Positions 20,301-28,491 of a stretch of DNA of 28,491 bases are shown one piece after another. The stretch lies in NCBI GenBank assembly GCA_033557685.1, contig JAWQRN010000549.1:1-28491 (forward strand), read 5' to 3'. Made by a program: the position numbers and the translations under genes. The first letter of the stretch is position 1; every line of letters begins with the position of its first letter. The notes under the pieces were generated by a model. That model worked only from the letters and a program-made list of their open reading frames with translations, searched no databases and was not told where the DNA came from. This DNA is from Sperchopsis tessellata. Taxonomy: Eukaryota; Arthropoda; Insecta; Coleoptera; Hydrophilidae.

Positions 20301-21434
20301 GAATCATTTTCTGGAACGAACTCCTGGCTATTTTAATTCTAGTTCATATATCACTATCATGGTGACATTCTTCATTCAGCTATTCAACCCAGGTATTTAT
20401 ATCACTTTACCCTCTCTATTGGGTTTCGATCTAAGGTTAATATAATGCTGTCTATCCTTTGCTTGCTCATGACTATCCTTTTGGTTTCTTGTATGTTCAT
20501 TTTCAGCCCTAACATTGCTGACATTACAAATACTGTCCAGAAGAGATTGGACGTCTGCTAAATTAGTAGCTAGTATGACTACATCTTCGGCGTATCTTTA
20601 ATTAATGATTCTCCTACCATTCATCTTGAGTCCTTTGTCAGCTTCATTCAATTCAGTTTGAAAGGTAACTTCATAGTTTAAAATAGGAATAATATGCGCC
20701 TATGTCTAACTCCATTTTGTATTTGTACCTCTTCAATTATATAGCTACCCACCTTGATGTGTGCAGTTTAATTCCAGTATCATTTTTGACACAAACATTA
20801 TCTTTACTAGGAAGTCATATATGATCTAACCGATTCATGACAATGTCATGTTTAACATTATTAAAGGCGTTTTTATAGTTCATATCTCTAATAACAACTA
20901 CAAATTCCTCATTAAGTTTAAGTAATACTGGCACAATTGCATGTAAGTAAGATTGGTTTTATATTTCATATTCAGTATATTAATAAAAATATTGTATTTC
21001 TTAGAAAAAAATTTAGACGAAAGTGTTTACTATCCAAGGGAAGGTAGTTGAAGTTTATGTTAATTCATATTTCAATCACAACAAACTGATAAATTCATAA
21101 AATATTAAAGAAAAACTGATTGCAACTGAATTTTACTTTAAAACAAAATCTAATGGGTGCCATTAATATTTTTTTTTTTCAAAATAGACAAAAAAATCTA
21201 GGTTTTATTCAGATTAAAAATCTATAGCTTATTATTATTTATATGCTACGTGTAATTCAACTATAGTACAACATAACTAAGGTTATAAACCAAGTATACT
21301 CACTCTAATGTAAGTGGTAGAAAAATAGTTTCGAAGTTAGACTTTCTCCTGCGGGTTCGTTCGCATCCAGGACCTTTCTTTATTGTGACAGGACTAAGTA
21401 CTTTTCGAGAGACGTCTTGCACCTCCTCTGTCAT
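10713..21434 (-). CDS. C2H2 zinc-finger protein, eleven fingers (gene 1)
   Basis: Coding exons 21434-21304, 16856-16130 and 11300-10713 join in phase (split Glu codon GA|A, then a phase-0 join) with donors GTGAGT and GTAAAT, giving 481 residues. Residues 1-77 lack fingers. An acidic stretch (DDSAEGDDDEEDPD, about 78-92) is followed by a basic, lysine-rich likely nuclear signal (NPKRKERKKRNK, about 105-116). Eleven C2H2-type fingers fill about 153-476. The last one is C2HC (HLKTC), and HTGxKP/HSGEKP linkers occur in the C-terminal part. The second join falls inside finger 5, restoring CEICGK|GFTSITWFEEHKNFH, which strongly supports the model. The likely role is a nuclear DNA-binding transcription regulator; the target is unknown. 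The first exon carries no ZAD, KRAB or BTB domain. It is a tandem paralogue of the gene at 24269-25514. Both introns are filled with transposon debris. Confidence 0.9.
11880..12457 (+). mobile_element. Non-LTR retrotransposon remnant (reverse-transcriptase 3' part)
   Basis: The plus strand shows scattered reverse-transcriptase C-terminal motifs in shifting frames. They are EAFADDKVYARFEQDLHRKL (the FADD box), then HIWQRKL, then LTLMVVSYVYAP (altered TLTYGSE region), then FLFTCRNRIRNDIIYETLGM and ESVQ. It is heavily decayed. Recognisable similarity stops at about 12457, where the next element seems to begin. Confidence 0.65.
12801..12869 (+). repeat. Left inverted repeat of the unclassified element
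   Basis: It starts tgttcattgtgtgtaaaaca and continues through tgcataccaaatttcagg to aaaggatttagaagttatat. It pairs with 15331-15398 reversed, with about five mismatches by eye. Confidence 0.85.
13140..15115 (+). pseudogene. Decayed transposase-like protein of an unnamed invertebrate family
   Basis: The longest intact piece is 13424-13768 (starts MKKIKHSFHRNSSEDD; internal RSYRKIQHEFEALNLMVRKA). The frame then shifts into EKYPERPIGFSKFVELLPKF, CVLAGASETHSVCVCTIPQN and VKLVKLTADDEF. 13997-14197 continues with ENFCEKLEKLL after a stop. Later pieces are FLDASMGGFHWNNVQATLHP (about 14333-14390), CHHEADFNLSAEW (about 14527), CHGRGP, then YDNEWW and VMSVNESGELVKVSFLHPQE (about 14890-14970). I recognise the set GFSKF-LRPK-CVLAGASxTHSVCVC, FHWNNxQATxHPF and SHGKGPCDG from repetitive proteins in other invertebrate genomes but cannot name the family. 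Spaced acidic residues suggest an RNase H-fold transposase. The segment that should carry the SDGAxxQYKN motif is missing, so the copy is inactive. Confidence 0.75.
15331..15398 (-). repeat. Right inverted repeat of the unclassified element
   Basis: Its reverse complement reads tgttcattgtgtgtagaaca, then tgcataccaaatttcagg, then aaaggatttagaagttatat, mirroring 12801-12869. It begins about 200 bases after the last recognisable codons of the enclosed pseudogene. Confidence 0.85.
15399..16060. other. AT-rich intron sequence, no recognised feature
   Basis: Intron 2 of zinc-finger gene 1 between the inverted-repeat element and exon 2. No recognisable protein was found; the minus-strand open frame at 15456-15650 is hydrophobic noise. 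Confidence 0.5.
16130..16856 (-). CDS. Zinc-finger gene 1, second coding exon
   Basis: The acceptor is acttttag and the donor is GTAAAT after TGTGGAAAG. It encodes the acidic and basic linker and fingers 1-4 (CMIC, CGIC, CDTC, CVIC starts), plus the first half of finger 5 (YKCEICGK). The open frame runs past both splice sites, so the hydrophobic ends of the raw frame (MCYLLFF at the front, VNIFLFCF at the back) are intronic and not membrane segments. Confidence 0.9.
16870..17590. other. Intron sequence, no recognised feature
   Basis: The part of intron 1 of zinc-finger gene 1 next to exon 2. No coding similarity and no clear repeat were seen. Confidence 0.5.
17597..18186. mobile_element. Possible pogo/Tigger-like non-autonomous element
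   Basis: The right end, read as reverse complement, begins tacagtacagtttcgatata and continues acggaccctgatataatgga. This is the style of pogo/Tigger terminal repeats built on 'gatataacgga'. Near the left end gaaataacggataaattc corresponds to gatataacggacaaattc of the right end in inverse orientation. A direct echo (cccaaagcccattata against tccaaagtccattata) is also present. About 500 bases of AT-rich interior have no frame. The left terminus is degenerate, so the boundaries are approximate. Confidence 0.4.
18370..18965 (-). mobile_element. mariner-like transposase remnant (minus strand)
   Basis: The minus strand reads FKTRKYAIDDEKRPGRLISV and STPENINVVHDMILSDHHNE. Later it reads FLKRVVTFSETWVHFLNPGK, MEWEHSGSPRPKQF and STGKVLASVF, a stop, EGHSVIMIDYLNNGTTVTGQ. 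This is the mariner order from the inter-domain linker through the first catalytic region (TxDETW, here TFSETW, so the Asp is lost) to VIxIDYL. Stops and shifts are present. It differs from the copy at 9.33-10.05 kb, so it is a separate lineage. Confidence 0.85.
19940..20945 (-). mobile_element. RTE-like non-LTR retrotransposon remnant (reverse transcriptase)
   Basis: Minus-strand motifs in order are MNYKNAFNNVKHDIVMNRLD (the KAFDxVxH region), GVRHRRIL, ADKGLKMNGRR and RYAEDVVILATNLADVQSLL (YADD changed to YAED). These are followed by GLKMNIQETKRIVMSKQRID, LTLDRNPIERVK and YKYLG, with later KYTLMAAKLEAVHSTHDRVK and YQIVIANFQ near 19970. Multiple stops and shifts make it inactive. It lies in intron 1 of zinc-finger gene 1 on the same strand as the gene. 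Confidence 0.85.
21304..21434 (-). CDS. Zinc-finger gene 1, first coding exon
   Basis: It starts at ATG (context aaaatATG, A at -3) and encodes 43 codons plus two bases: MTEEVQDVSRKVLSPVTIKK, then GPGCERTRRRKSNFETIFLP, then LTL. It ends at a consensus GTGAGT donor. The phase fits the acceptor at 16857 exactly. There is no similarity to a known domain. The coding-like composition and strong donor make it a good first exon, though only the phase match ties it to the rest. Confidence 0.7.
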
Positions 21435-23640
21435 ATTTTAAAGAACTCGGGAGTAAAATATTCATCTAGGATGACACCTCTCAATAAATTCTAAACAAAC
21501 TAAACATCAAATTTTTGACAACAGCGTCTATAGAACTAATGTTCTATCAAACTATAGAAATAATGTATACTAGAAGTCGAAACGTAAATATGAAGATTTT
21601 TTTAAATTCGCGCTTTTAATGAGATCAGTATTTGACAGTAGCTTTTTATGAAAAGCTTAACATACTTACAGAGCTTAACATACATCTGTAATTGAATTGT
21701 CACTGTAAAAAGGAAATTGATGAAAATTCTTTGGGTGCAGTGAATTCATACTTTATCTTGTAAAAATCTGATAAATATAATAAAATAAATATGATAAAAT
21801 TTTCGTTTCAGAGAATAAATATGTTTTAAATAATGTGTGTTAACCCCAAGTCAAAAGCAACGTGTCATGTTTATGACATATCCTTAATTGTACAAGTAGT
21901 AAAATAACTACTAGGATTTTTTAAATAATGAAATATATATAACACATCATAAGCCGAGACGATAACAGCCACAATATTAATTGTTAGAAAGTTGTGGTAG
22001 AATATAACTGCAATGTAATTGCACAGATGCTTACCTTTTGTATACGGTTCACATAAGACTTACAGTTGATAAGAATGAAGCTAAATAGCATAGTGTACAA
22101 ACGCTTAGTCGCATCAAGGATGTAATTTCACTGATGAGAGAAGATATTCCTTGAAATGCTACTTATGCAGCATTTATTCTGGAGTTACATGGTCAGAAAA
22201 AAAATCCAATATTTGTGTACGCTTGTATATCAAGCCATAATTAATTGGTATAAAGTTGTTTTACTTACCTATTATCTCCTTAAACATCTTGGAACCAGTT
22301 CTACCGATGTTAATAGATTGCAGTAATTTTCAATAAACAATAAAACCTTACATACCATAATGCTCTGTTTAGTTTTAGAAATCTTTTCTTATCTATTCTC
22401 AAACTTTTTTCTTTTTATAGAAGGAAAATCCAGAATGAAGATACAAAGATACACATACTTTAGAGCCACAAGTTATACAGAAGAAAGGAATGTGCAAGGT
22501 GTTCTTATTTTACAGATACACTTATTTATGGTGTAAAAGTATTGTGTATAATAGAAAGAAGATCTGTGAAAGTGGTGTAAATAAGTTCAGAATGCAAAGG
22601 ATGCATATGAAAAAAGGTGATGATTGTGTGATGCGTGCAAAGTGGAAAAAATGATCGCAGAGGATAGGTGATATGTGATACCAAGGAACAAGTGTAAAAT
22701 AACCAATGATTAGTTAATAAATTAAAATTTTGAAGGAATGAGGTGCTTTTGTGGGATTAGAAAAAAAGTATTAGCAAACAGAAAAACTTTAGGATACGTT
22801 AAAAAAAATATAGTATTAACAGACCAGTTTTGAAATTTGTTCAAGTAAGTAACCTGCCACAATATCAACGGTCTTAAATGAGTGTCATGTAATTGCATAG
22901 CAATACATAGAATTCTATGGCCAGTGAAAATGGGCCCATAAGTTAATAGGAATAGGGGATTTGTATTAAGTTCAGGTAAATGTATACCTTGTAATCAAAA
23001 AAGTGTTAATTATACTTGACAGTTTATAATAGTTGCAAGGCAATAATTTTTATAAATAATTTTAAACTAAGGTGTGTTCCGGCCTTTGAGCACCCTAAAT
23101 AAGAACTGCCAATGGTTTAAATAGTATTGAATATGAATATATTTAAATTATATACAATCATAGCAATAGATACATGATAGCTAAATTAATAATTATAATC
23201 TAAATACTCTCTACCTAATTATAATATTATATTTATTAGCAACCTCATAATCGTTATCATAACAGATGTTTGCAAATGGGGTGAAATCTTACACTAATTG
23301 AGATTACACTCATAAGATTCTTAACTAATACTACAAGTTATTTACATTATTATTATTATTTGCTTACAGTAAACGTATATCAACTAGTACACTTTTATTT
23401 CTTCAATAATGTTCTTTAAAAGAAAATAACTCATTGTTGATAGTTCGTTTAGGAAAAGTTTAATCAACACTGGTGGATACTCCTGTGACTATATCAATGG
23501 TAGTAGGACATCAAATTGTTCAGCTATATATTCACTTAAATTATGTCACACACACATATATTTTTACAATTTATCTATCCATCTGTTAGATGAAGGCTGT
23601 GGGAGACATTTTTGGAAGTGGAAATCAACACATACATTAG
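21435..23640. other. 5' flank of zinc-finger gene 1 and unassigned spacer
   Basis: This contains the likely promoter and 5' untranslated region of zinc-finger gene 1 just above 21434. No convincing core element stands out. A small duplication of gcttaacatac occurs at about 21655-21685. The rest is AT-rich with no recognised gene. Confidence 0.45.
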
Positions 23641-23910
23641 AATGGATTCATTTTTGTCCCGGTTCAAATTAAAGTTTATCCAAAATATATTTATAACTTT
23701 ATAGGTTGTCTCATTAAGTGGACGGCAAACTTCAAAATAAAATTTAAATCATGAATAAAAGAAAAATTTATTTTTAAAAACTAGAGAGGGCATTCAAAAT
23801 ATGACTAGGTTGAAATTAAAGCTGATCCAAATTAGAGTAGTCATCATTTAATAGGACGACAAACCAGTAGAGTGGTTAAAAACTTGCTTGAATGGGTTTC
23901 AAAATAAAAC
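23641..23910. repeat. Degenerate direct repeats
   Basis: Two diverged copies run in the same direction: ggttcaaattaaagtttatc (23661) against ggttgaaattaaagctgatc (23809), tcattaagtggacggcaaac (23711) against tcatttaataggacgacaaa (23844), and ttcaaaataaaatttaaa (23731) against ttcaaaataaaaccagg (23898). Spacing varies (about 133-166), so the copies have indels. Confidence 0.55.
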
Positions 23911-23949
23911 CAGGTTTAAACAAACAAACAAATACATTTTTAGCAGGTA

Positions 23950-24078
23950 TTTTATGGTGAAATATTTTCTGCTGACCTCACATTCAAACAGTATTTTCGC
24001 CAAAATGGCTGTGTTCATATATCGTAAAATAGTCCTGATAAATGCTTTTCAACAGTATTTGCACCGATATAGATATTT
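23950..24078 (-). pseudogene. Zinc-finger fragment, decayed copy of fingers 8-9 of gene 2
   Basis: The minus strand reads YRCKYC, a stop, KAFI, then after slippage ECEVSRKYF. In gene 2 the matching order is YQCSYCEKAFIKKDYLTMHE and FACEVCGKCFNQRG. At DNA level gataaatgctttt, cgtaaaatagtc and gacctcacatt match gene 2 at about 24497, 24473 and 24423. Stops and indels make it a relic of local duplication. The plus-strand frame at 23888-24085 is its shadow. Confidence 0.75.
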
Positions 24079-24268
24079 TGAGTAAATTTTAATTCACAAT
24101 GGGGCAAAAACAGATCTAAACCAAAGTAGGTACCTATTGTCTACTATACGAGAGAATATCCAAGACAGCCCTCTATTAGCCGGTGCTAATTCATTCATTC
24201 AGCTTCTGAAAAAAAAGAACGCAGTTACATAGACCGGAGAGTTTCACAACAGTAGTTCTCGTCGTCAA

Positions 24269-25514
24269 TTAGCAGTTTTTAATACATGCTTTTACATGTA
24301 AATCTTTTGCTCCTTTAGAAATGAAACTATTAGGACATAAGTGACATTTATATGGTCGGTCACCAGTATGAATGCGCATATGGGTTTTCAAAGGTCCTCT
24401 TTGGTTGAAACACTTTCCGCAGACCTCACATGCAAATGGTTTTTCCCCGGAATGTATGCGTTCATGCATCGTTAAATAGTCTTTTTTGATAAATGCTTTT
24501 TCACAATAGCTGCATTGATATGGCTTATATCCCGTATGTATACGGTAATGTTGCTTTAATCTAAATCCATGCTTATAAGTTTTTCCACACAAATCACAAA
24601 GATGCCTTGATTCAACTTTTGGCTCATCATGTATTAGCATATGCTTTGTCAAAGTAGTACTTTTAGAAAATACCTTCAAGCATATATGGCACTGATTTGT
24701 TAGCACTGTACCATCTATATTGACACAGTGCATCCGTACTTGATGGTGTCTCAGATAGTATGTATATGGGAAATCTTTATTACAGACAACACAGACAAAC
24801 TTATTTGGATTCTCGCTATGATTTACTTCATGTTCTTGGTACAACTTAAGATCTGTAAAACCTTTACTACAGGTTTTGCAAAAAAACCTGTACTTATTTA
24901 AATGTATTTTGTTAATATGATTCAACATTCCAAAATTTCTGCTTGCTGAATAATCACAATAAGGACACATAAAATTCCCGGGGGTATGTCCATTCATATG
25001 AAGGGAATAGTTATATGGTCCTACAATAGTTTCATCACAAACAGGGCACGAAAATTTTTCTTCCAAAGAATTATCTTGTTTGGGAATCACTGGTGCTGAT
25101 TTTATCTTCACATTTAATTCTTTTTTTCCTTTCTTTTTTCTCTGCCGTTTCTTTTTAGTCTTGATAACAGGTAAATTTAATAATGATGCACATGACACAT
25201 CTTCTTCAATTTCATTGTCAATTTTCTTTGAGTCTAGCTCTTTTTTTAAATGAGCTATAAATTCTTTACTAGTTAAAAAGCTGGCGTCACACATTTTGCA
25301 CACAAACATTCCAGATGTCTCATCAGCAGGGTTTTCTGCAAATGAGGTCTGTTCATCATTTCTTTCTTCTTTTATATGTACCTCTTCATGAATAATTTCA
25401 GAAATGTCTACTTCTGGTTCCAAGCCCCTTGCAAAATTTATGAAAGTATTTTGAAAGATATTAGCAGGTTTCTCTCCACTTTTTTCTGATGGTAAAGGGT
25501 TCCTTTCTTTCAAC
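24269..25514 (-). CDS. C2H2 zinc-finger protein, ten fingers (gene 2; first exon missing)
   Basis: One long terminal exon follows a tattctag acceptor. It starts with one base completing a codon and encodes 414 residues. There is no ATG before residue 69 (TTG at 25513 is not a credible start), so an upstream exon ending in two bases is required. Zinc-finger gene 1 has the same phase at its first splice site. Residues 30-52 are acidic (EVDISEIIHEEVHIKEE), and KTKKKRQRKKKGKK at about 118-131 is a likely nuclear signal. Finger 1 (CKMC...H, about 72-90) is degenerate and set apart. Nine more run from about 155 to 411, and the last is C2HC (HVKAC). Linkers in the C-terminal half are HTGYKP, HSGEKP and HTGDRP. 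The likely role is a nuclear DNA-binding regulator. It is a paralogue of gene 1 but with no intron inside the finger at CSKGFT. Confidence 0.92.
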
Positions 25515-25519
25515 CTAGA

Positions 25520-26140
25520 ATAGAATTATATATTTATTAAGAATTTATTTAAAAAATATATTTTCTAACTACATAGAAAACTATATTTGTATATTGATAA
25601 TACAAAAATAAATTTTATCATTTATCAAATTCAGTAATTAAACAGAGTTTTATTTTTAATGTGATACTGGGGCCTCTTTGTATAAGAGTTTTCAATAATT
25701 TTATTTTCTGTACATATCTAACATAATTGATGGTAGTTCATGAAATTTAAGTGAATAGTATAGCATTGACAATGAACAGAAGTAAGACAAAAACATTGGA
25801 GCAAAGACCTTTGAAATTACATGGTTTGGCCTGCAAATATAAAACTAAAAATTAGTCTACCAACAATAATTCATATGACTAAATGTAAAGCGAAATAAAA
25901 ATGTAAAACAATACATACATCAAAATAAATGTAATTTACAAGATAAAATTGATTATGTTTACAAAACAAAATTCACAACAAACTCAAAGATTGCTACATA
26001 TCTTAATGAACGCTCCATTCATTAAGGCACCACAGATCAAAAATCCACATACATATACAGATGTTAACCATTAAAATGTTCTTGCACTAAATACAAATAT
26101 TTCTCCACCGAAAAATTCATCATTGTTTAAATTGCCTTAA
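25520..26140. other. AT-rich flank of zinc-finger gene 2
   Basis: The missing first exon of gene 2 might lie here or beyond the window. I could not find an ATG frame with a good donor in the required phase, and no repeat was recognised. Confidence 0.4.
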
Positions 26141-26335
26141 ACCATGAATACATATTATATTATTGGGGAAGTGCTTTAAATAGCTTCAATCCTAACCTGT
26201 ACACATAAATGTTAATCAAAGTTTTTGCTGCAGTAAATGTAGATCATTCCTTTGTCTAGTGTTATAAGAATGAAAATTTCCATTCACAAATACATCGTTA
26301 CAAATTTCACGAACAAACAGACTTGGCAGAATTAA
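26140..26335 (-). mobile_element. Non-LTR retrotransposon 3' tail fragment
   Basis: The minus strand reads LPSLFVREICNDVFVNGNFH and then SYNTRQRNDLHLLQQKL. After a stop and a shift it reads GLKLFKALPNNI. This is the characteristic C-terminal signature (xYxTRxxxxLH...GxKLFNxLPxxIK) found after the RT domain in several insect non-LTR elements. A similar piece, IGSRLYHKLPIDIKN, lies at about 26450-26510 and may be a second fragment. Confidence 0.7.
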
Positions 26336-26529
26336 AATATTGCAATGTGGAAACAAGGGACTGTACCGAATCAACACCAGCTATATATCCATCAATTTTT
26401 TTCTGTGAAATAAACATGGTGCATCCCTCCACTAATAAATACCAGCACTTACGTTTTTAATATCAATTGGTAATTTATGATACAATCGTGAGCCAATGGA
26501 AAATTTAAAAACATACTTATATAATTATT

Positions 26530-28491
26530 TATAAATAAAATAGTACAACAAGATCGTCAGCAAAAGCACACTCCGCTACGGTTGTTCTTATTAAGTATCC
26601 TACCTCCACTTTTTTGTTTTATCCTTTATCTTCTTTATAATGCTGTCAGAGAACACTATAAATAGCAGGGGGCTTAGTGCTCCTTCCTGTGTTGTTATAA
26701 ACTCTTCTGATACTTCGTTTCCCGTTATTATGTAGTTAGATGTCCTTTTATATATGCTTTTAATTGCCTTCAGTATTTGCCCGCTTCCATTCCTCCAGTA
26801 TTTACCACATCTGTTTCCGTGGCACTCAGTCGAATGCCTTCTCGAGGACTACGAATGCTATGAATAGTTTGGTGTCCTGTGCCATTATCTTTTCTGTCAG
26901 TTTCCTTATTGTGAATATGCGATCCTGTGTTGAATGTTCCTTTCTAAATCCACTTTTGCTTCCACTGCCTGTCTGAGTTTGCTTTCTATTATTGCCTCAT
27001 ATATTTTAGCAGTTGTACATATTAAGGATATTCCTCTGTAATTGTTACAGTTGCTGCTATTCCCTTTTCGTGAATAGGAAGTATCACTGCTTTTTCCCAG
27101 TCTTTTGGTAATTTTCCCAATTCCCATATTCTATTTAGCATCTCACATAATTTTTCGCCTTCTTCACCCATATACTTTAATTGTTCTGATTTTATATTGT
27201 CATGTCCTGATGCTTTACTATTTCTTAACCTTTTAAGTATTTCTGCTTCTATGTTTACTGTTGTGCTCACAAGCTCAAGATTCTCGTTTTCTTCTTTTTC
27301 AGTACTTTGCTTTTCCTCCAATAATTCTTCGAAATTCTTCTTCCATCTCCTCATTATTTCATTATTTTTCTTTACTATCCTTCCCTGTTTATCCTTTGGC
27401 TGTCTCAAAGTTATTTGGTCTTCTTTATTGCAGGTTTTTAGAGTTCTGTGGAATAACTTTTGATTTTCCTTGAAGTTTACCTCTTAAGTGTTTCCAAAAT
27501 CTTCCCATGTCCTCTCCTTTGATTTCTTTATCACTTCTTTTATTTTTTTTTCTTTGTATTTTGTAGTCGTCGTAGTTTTCTTCTTTATTCGTGTTTAGGA
27601 ACTTCTTCCATTTTTGTTTCTTCTTTAACTTCTTTCTTCCACCAAGTGAGTTTGTTTTCTATTCTGTGCAATTCTGATTGTACCACATGCAAGTTTTGTT
27701 GCTTCTGTTATTATTAGTTTAAAGGTATTCCACAATTCTTCTTCATTGTTTATATCCAGTTTAGTGTTTCTTATTGCTTCTCTTACATTGCACTGGTACT
27801 TCTCTCTTATTTCTATATCCTTTAATTTGTCTATTTTAAATTTCACTGTCTTTGTTTCTATCTTAGTAGTCTTCCATCTTTCTTTTGTCTTCTTCTCATT
27901 CATTTTTATTTTTGCTGTTACTAGATAGTGGTCACTTCCAATTTCACTACCCCTTCTTACTTTTATGTCCATTACTTCCTTTCCCTGCTTCTTGTTAGTT
28001 AGGAAATAGTCAATCAATGATTTTTCATTTCTGCTCCTTTCTTCTCGAGTATTTATGAATTTCCTGGTGAGCATAGAGTGTATTTAAAATTCTCAAATCA
28101 TTTACTATGCAAAAGTCTATGAGTATGTTCCCGTTATTATTTTTGGTTGGTTCTCCATCCAGCCCCCCGTTTCTATTTCCCACTCTTGCATTAAAGTCAC
28201 CCATCAAGTATATACGTTCTTCTAAACTATAATATTCTAATTGTACCTTCTCCCAGAATTCATTTTTGTTCGCTTTGTTTTCATCTTCACTTAGTCCATA
28301 AATTACCATTATATTTGCAGTCCATCCGTTCGTGTCATACAATTTAACTGTCATTAACCTTTCACTCACGCACCTCCACTCTTTTACTGTCTGTTCCATC
28401 CTTTTGTCTATTACACACCCCACTCCTGCTCTCGCTCTCAAGTTATCCTCGACTCCGCTGTATATCAATATGTGACCATTTCCCATTCTTG
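26530..28491 (-). mobile_element. RTE-like non-LTR retrotransposon, endonuclease plus RT, truncated
   Basis: From the window end downward, the minus strand encodes an APE-type endonuclease at 28486-28025 (GHILIYSGVEDNLRARAGVG, then MVIYGLSEDENKANKNEFWE, YLMGDFNARVG). A shift leads into 28074-27625 (SLIDYFLTNKKQ, GSEIGSDHYLVTAKI with the SDHxxV catalytic box). The linker and RT start lie at 27408-27022 (LRNSKASGHDNIKSEQLKYM). 26906-27127 carries NCNNYRGISLICTTAKIYEA. Then come KAFDCVPRKQMW and AECAFADDLVLL, with the FADD box at about 26553-26564. Similarity ends right after FADD, so the 3' part is missing. The 5' end lies beyond the window. There are only a few shifts, so it is younger than the other elements here. 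Confidence 0.9.

Noticed and set aside
26450..26525. Minus-strand ATG frame (MFLNFPLAHDCIINYQLILK) ending at GTAAGT in the phase needed by zinc-finger gene 2
   Set aside because: An overlapping frame reads KFSIGSRLYHKLPIDIKN, which looks like a retrotransposon tail. The phase match has a one-in-three chance, and the peptide has nothing in common with the first exon of gene 1.
27197..27473. Plus-strand serine/phenylalanine-rich open frames
   Set aside because: Shadows of the lysine-rich coding sequence of the minus-strand retrotransposon.

Overview
The window looks like nuclear DNA of an arthropod, most likely an insect. It is AT-rich, its coding blocks are short exons with GT-AG borders, introns are several kilobases long, and the introns and spacers are packed with decayed transposons of insect-type families (Tc1, mariner, RTE-like, I/Jockey-like). 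There is no sign of bacterial operons, and I saw no tRNA, rRNA or CRISPR.

Three host genes can be supported, all on the minus strand. (1) An F-box gene of the FBXO39/FBXO33 type, about 2.6-6.24 kb. Three exons join with matching splice phases (6240-6054, 4290-4044, 3684-3299), and there is a candidate terminal exon at 2701-2622. (2) C2H2 zinc-finger gene 1, about 10.7-21.4 kb. Its three coding exons (21434-21304, 16856-16130, 11300-10713) give a 481-residue protein with eleven fingers; its two introns are about 4.4 and 4.8 kb. (3) C2H2 zinc-finger gene 2, about 24.3-25.5 kb. It is a paralogue with ten fingers in one long exon; its first exon was not found. The two zinc-finger genes are tandem duplicates, and a decayed two-finger fragment (about 23.95-24.08 kb) follows gene 2. 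Gene 1 has an intron inside a finger where gene 2 has none.

By region: 0-1.5 kb holds an AT microsatellite, a possible SINE-like core and a Tc1 remnant. 1.6-2.7 kb is a large imperfect inverted duplication. 2.6-6.3 kb is the F-box gene, with an I/Jockey-type retrotransposon remnant in intron 1. A possible divergent plus-strand exon lies at 6.54-6.69 kb. 6.7-9.3 kb has nothing I recognise. A broken mariner lies at 9.33-10.05 kb. Zinc-finger gene 1 follows. Its intron 2 holds a reverse-transcriptase remnant apparently interrupted by an unclassified DNA element with inverted repeats. Its intron 1 holds a pogo-like short element, a second mariner remnant and an RTE-like remnant. 21.4-23.6 kb is unassigned. 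Zinc-finger gene 2 follows. 26.1-28.49 kb is the tail of one non-LTR element followed by a 5'-open RTE-like element with endonuclease and RT.

The genes show no common pathway. The F-box protein is expected to act as a substrate adaptor of an SCF ubiquitin ligase, and the two zinc-finger proteins as nuclear DNA-binding regulators. The item most worth following up is the inverted-repeat element at about 12.46-15.40 kb. It carries a decayed protein of a family I have seen in other invertebrates but cannot name.
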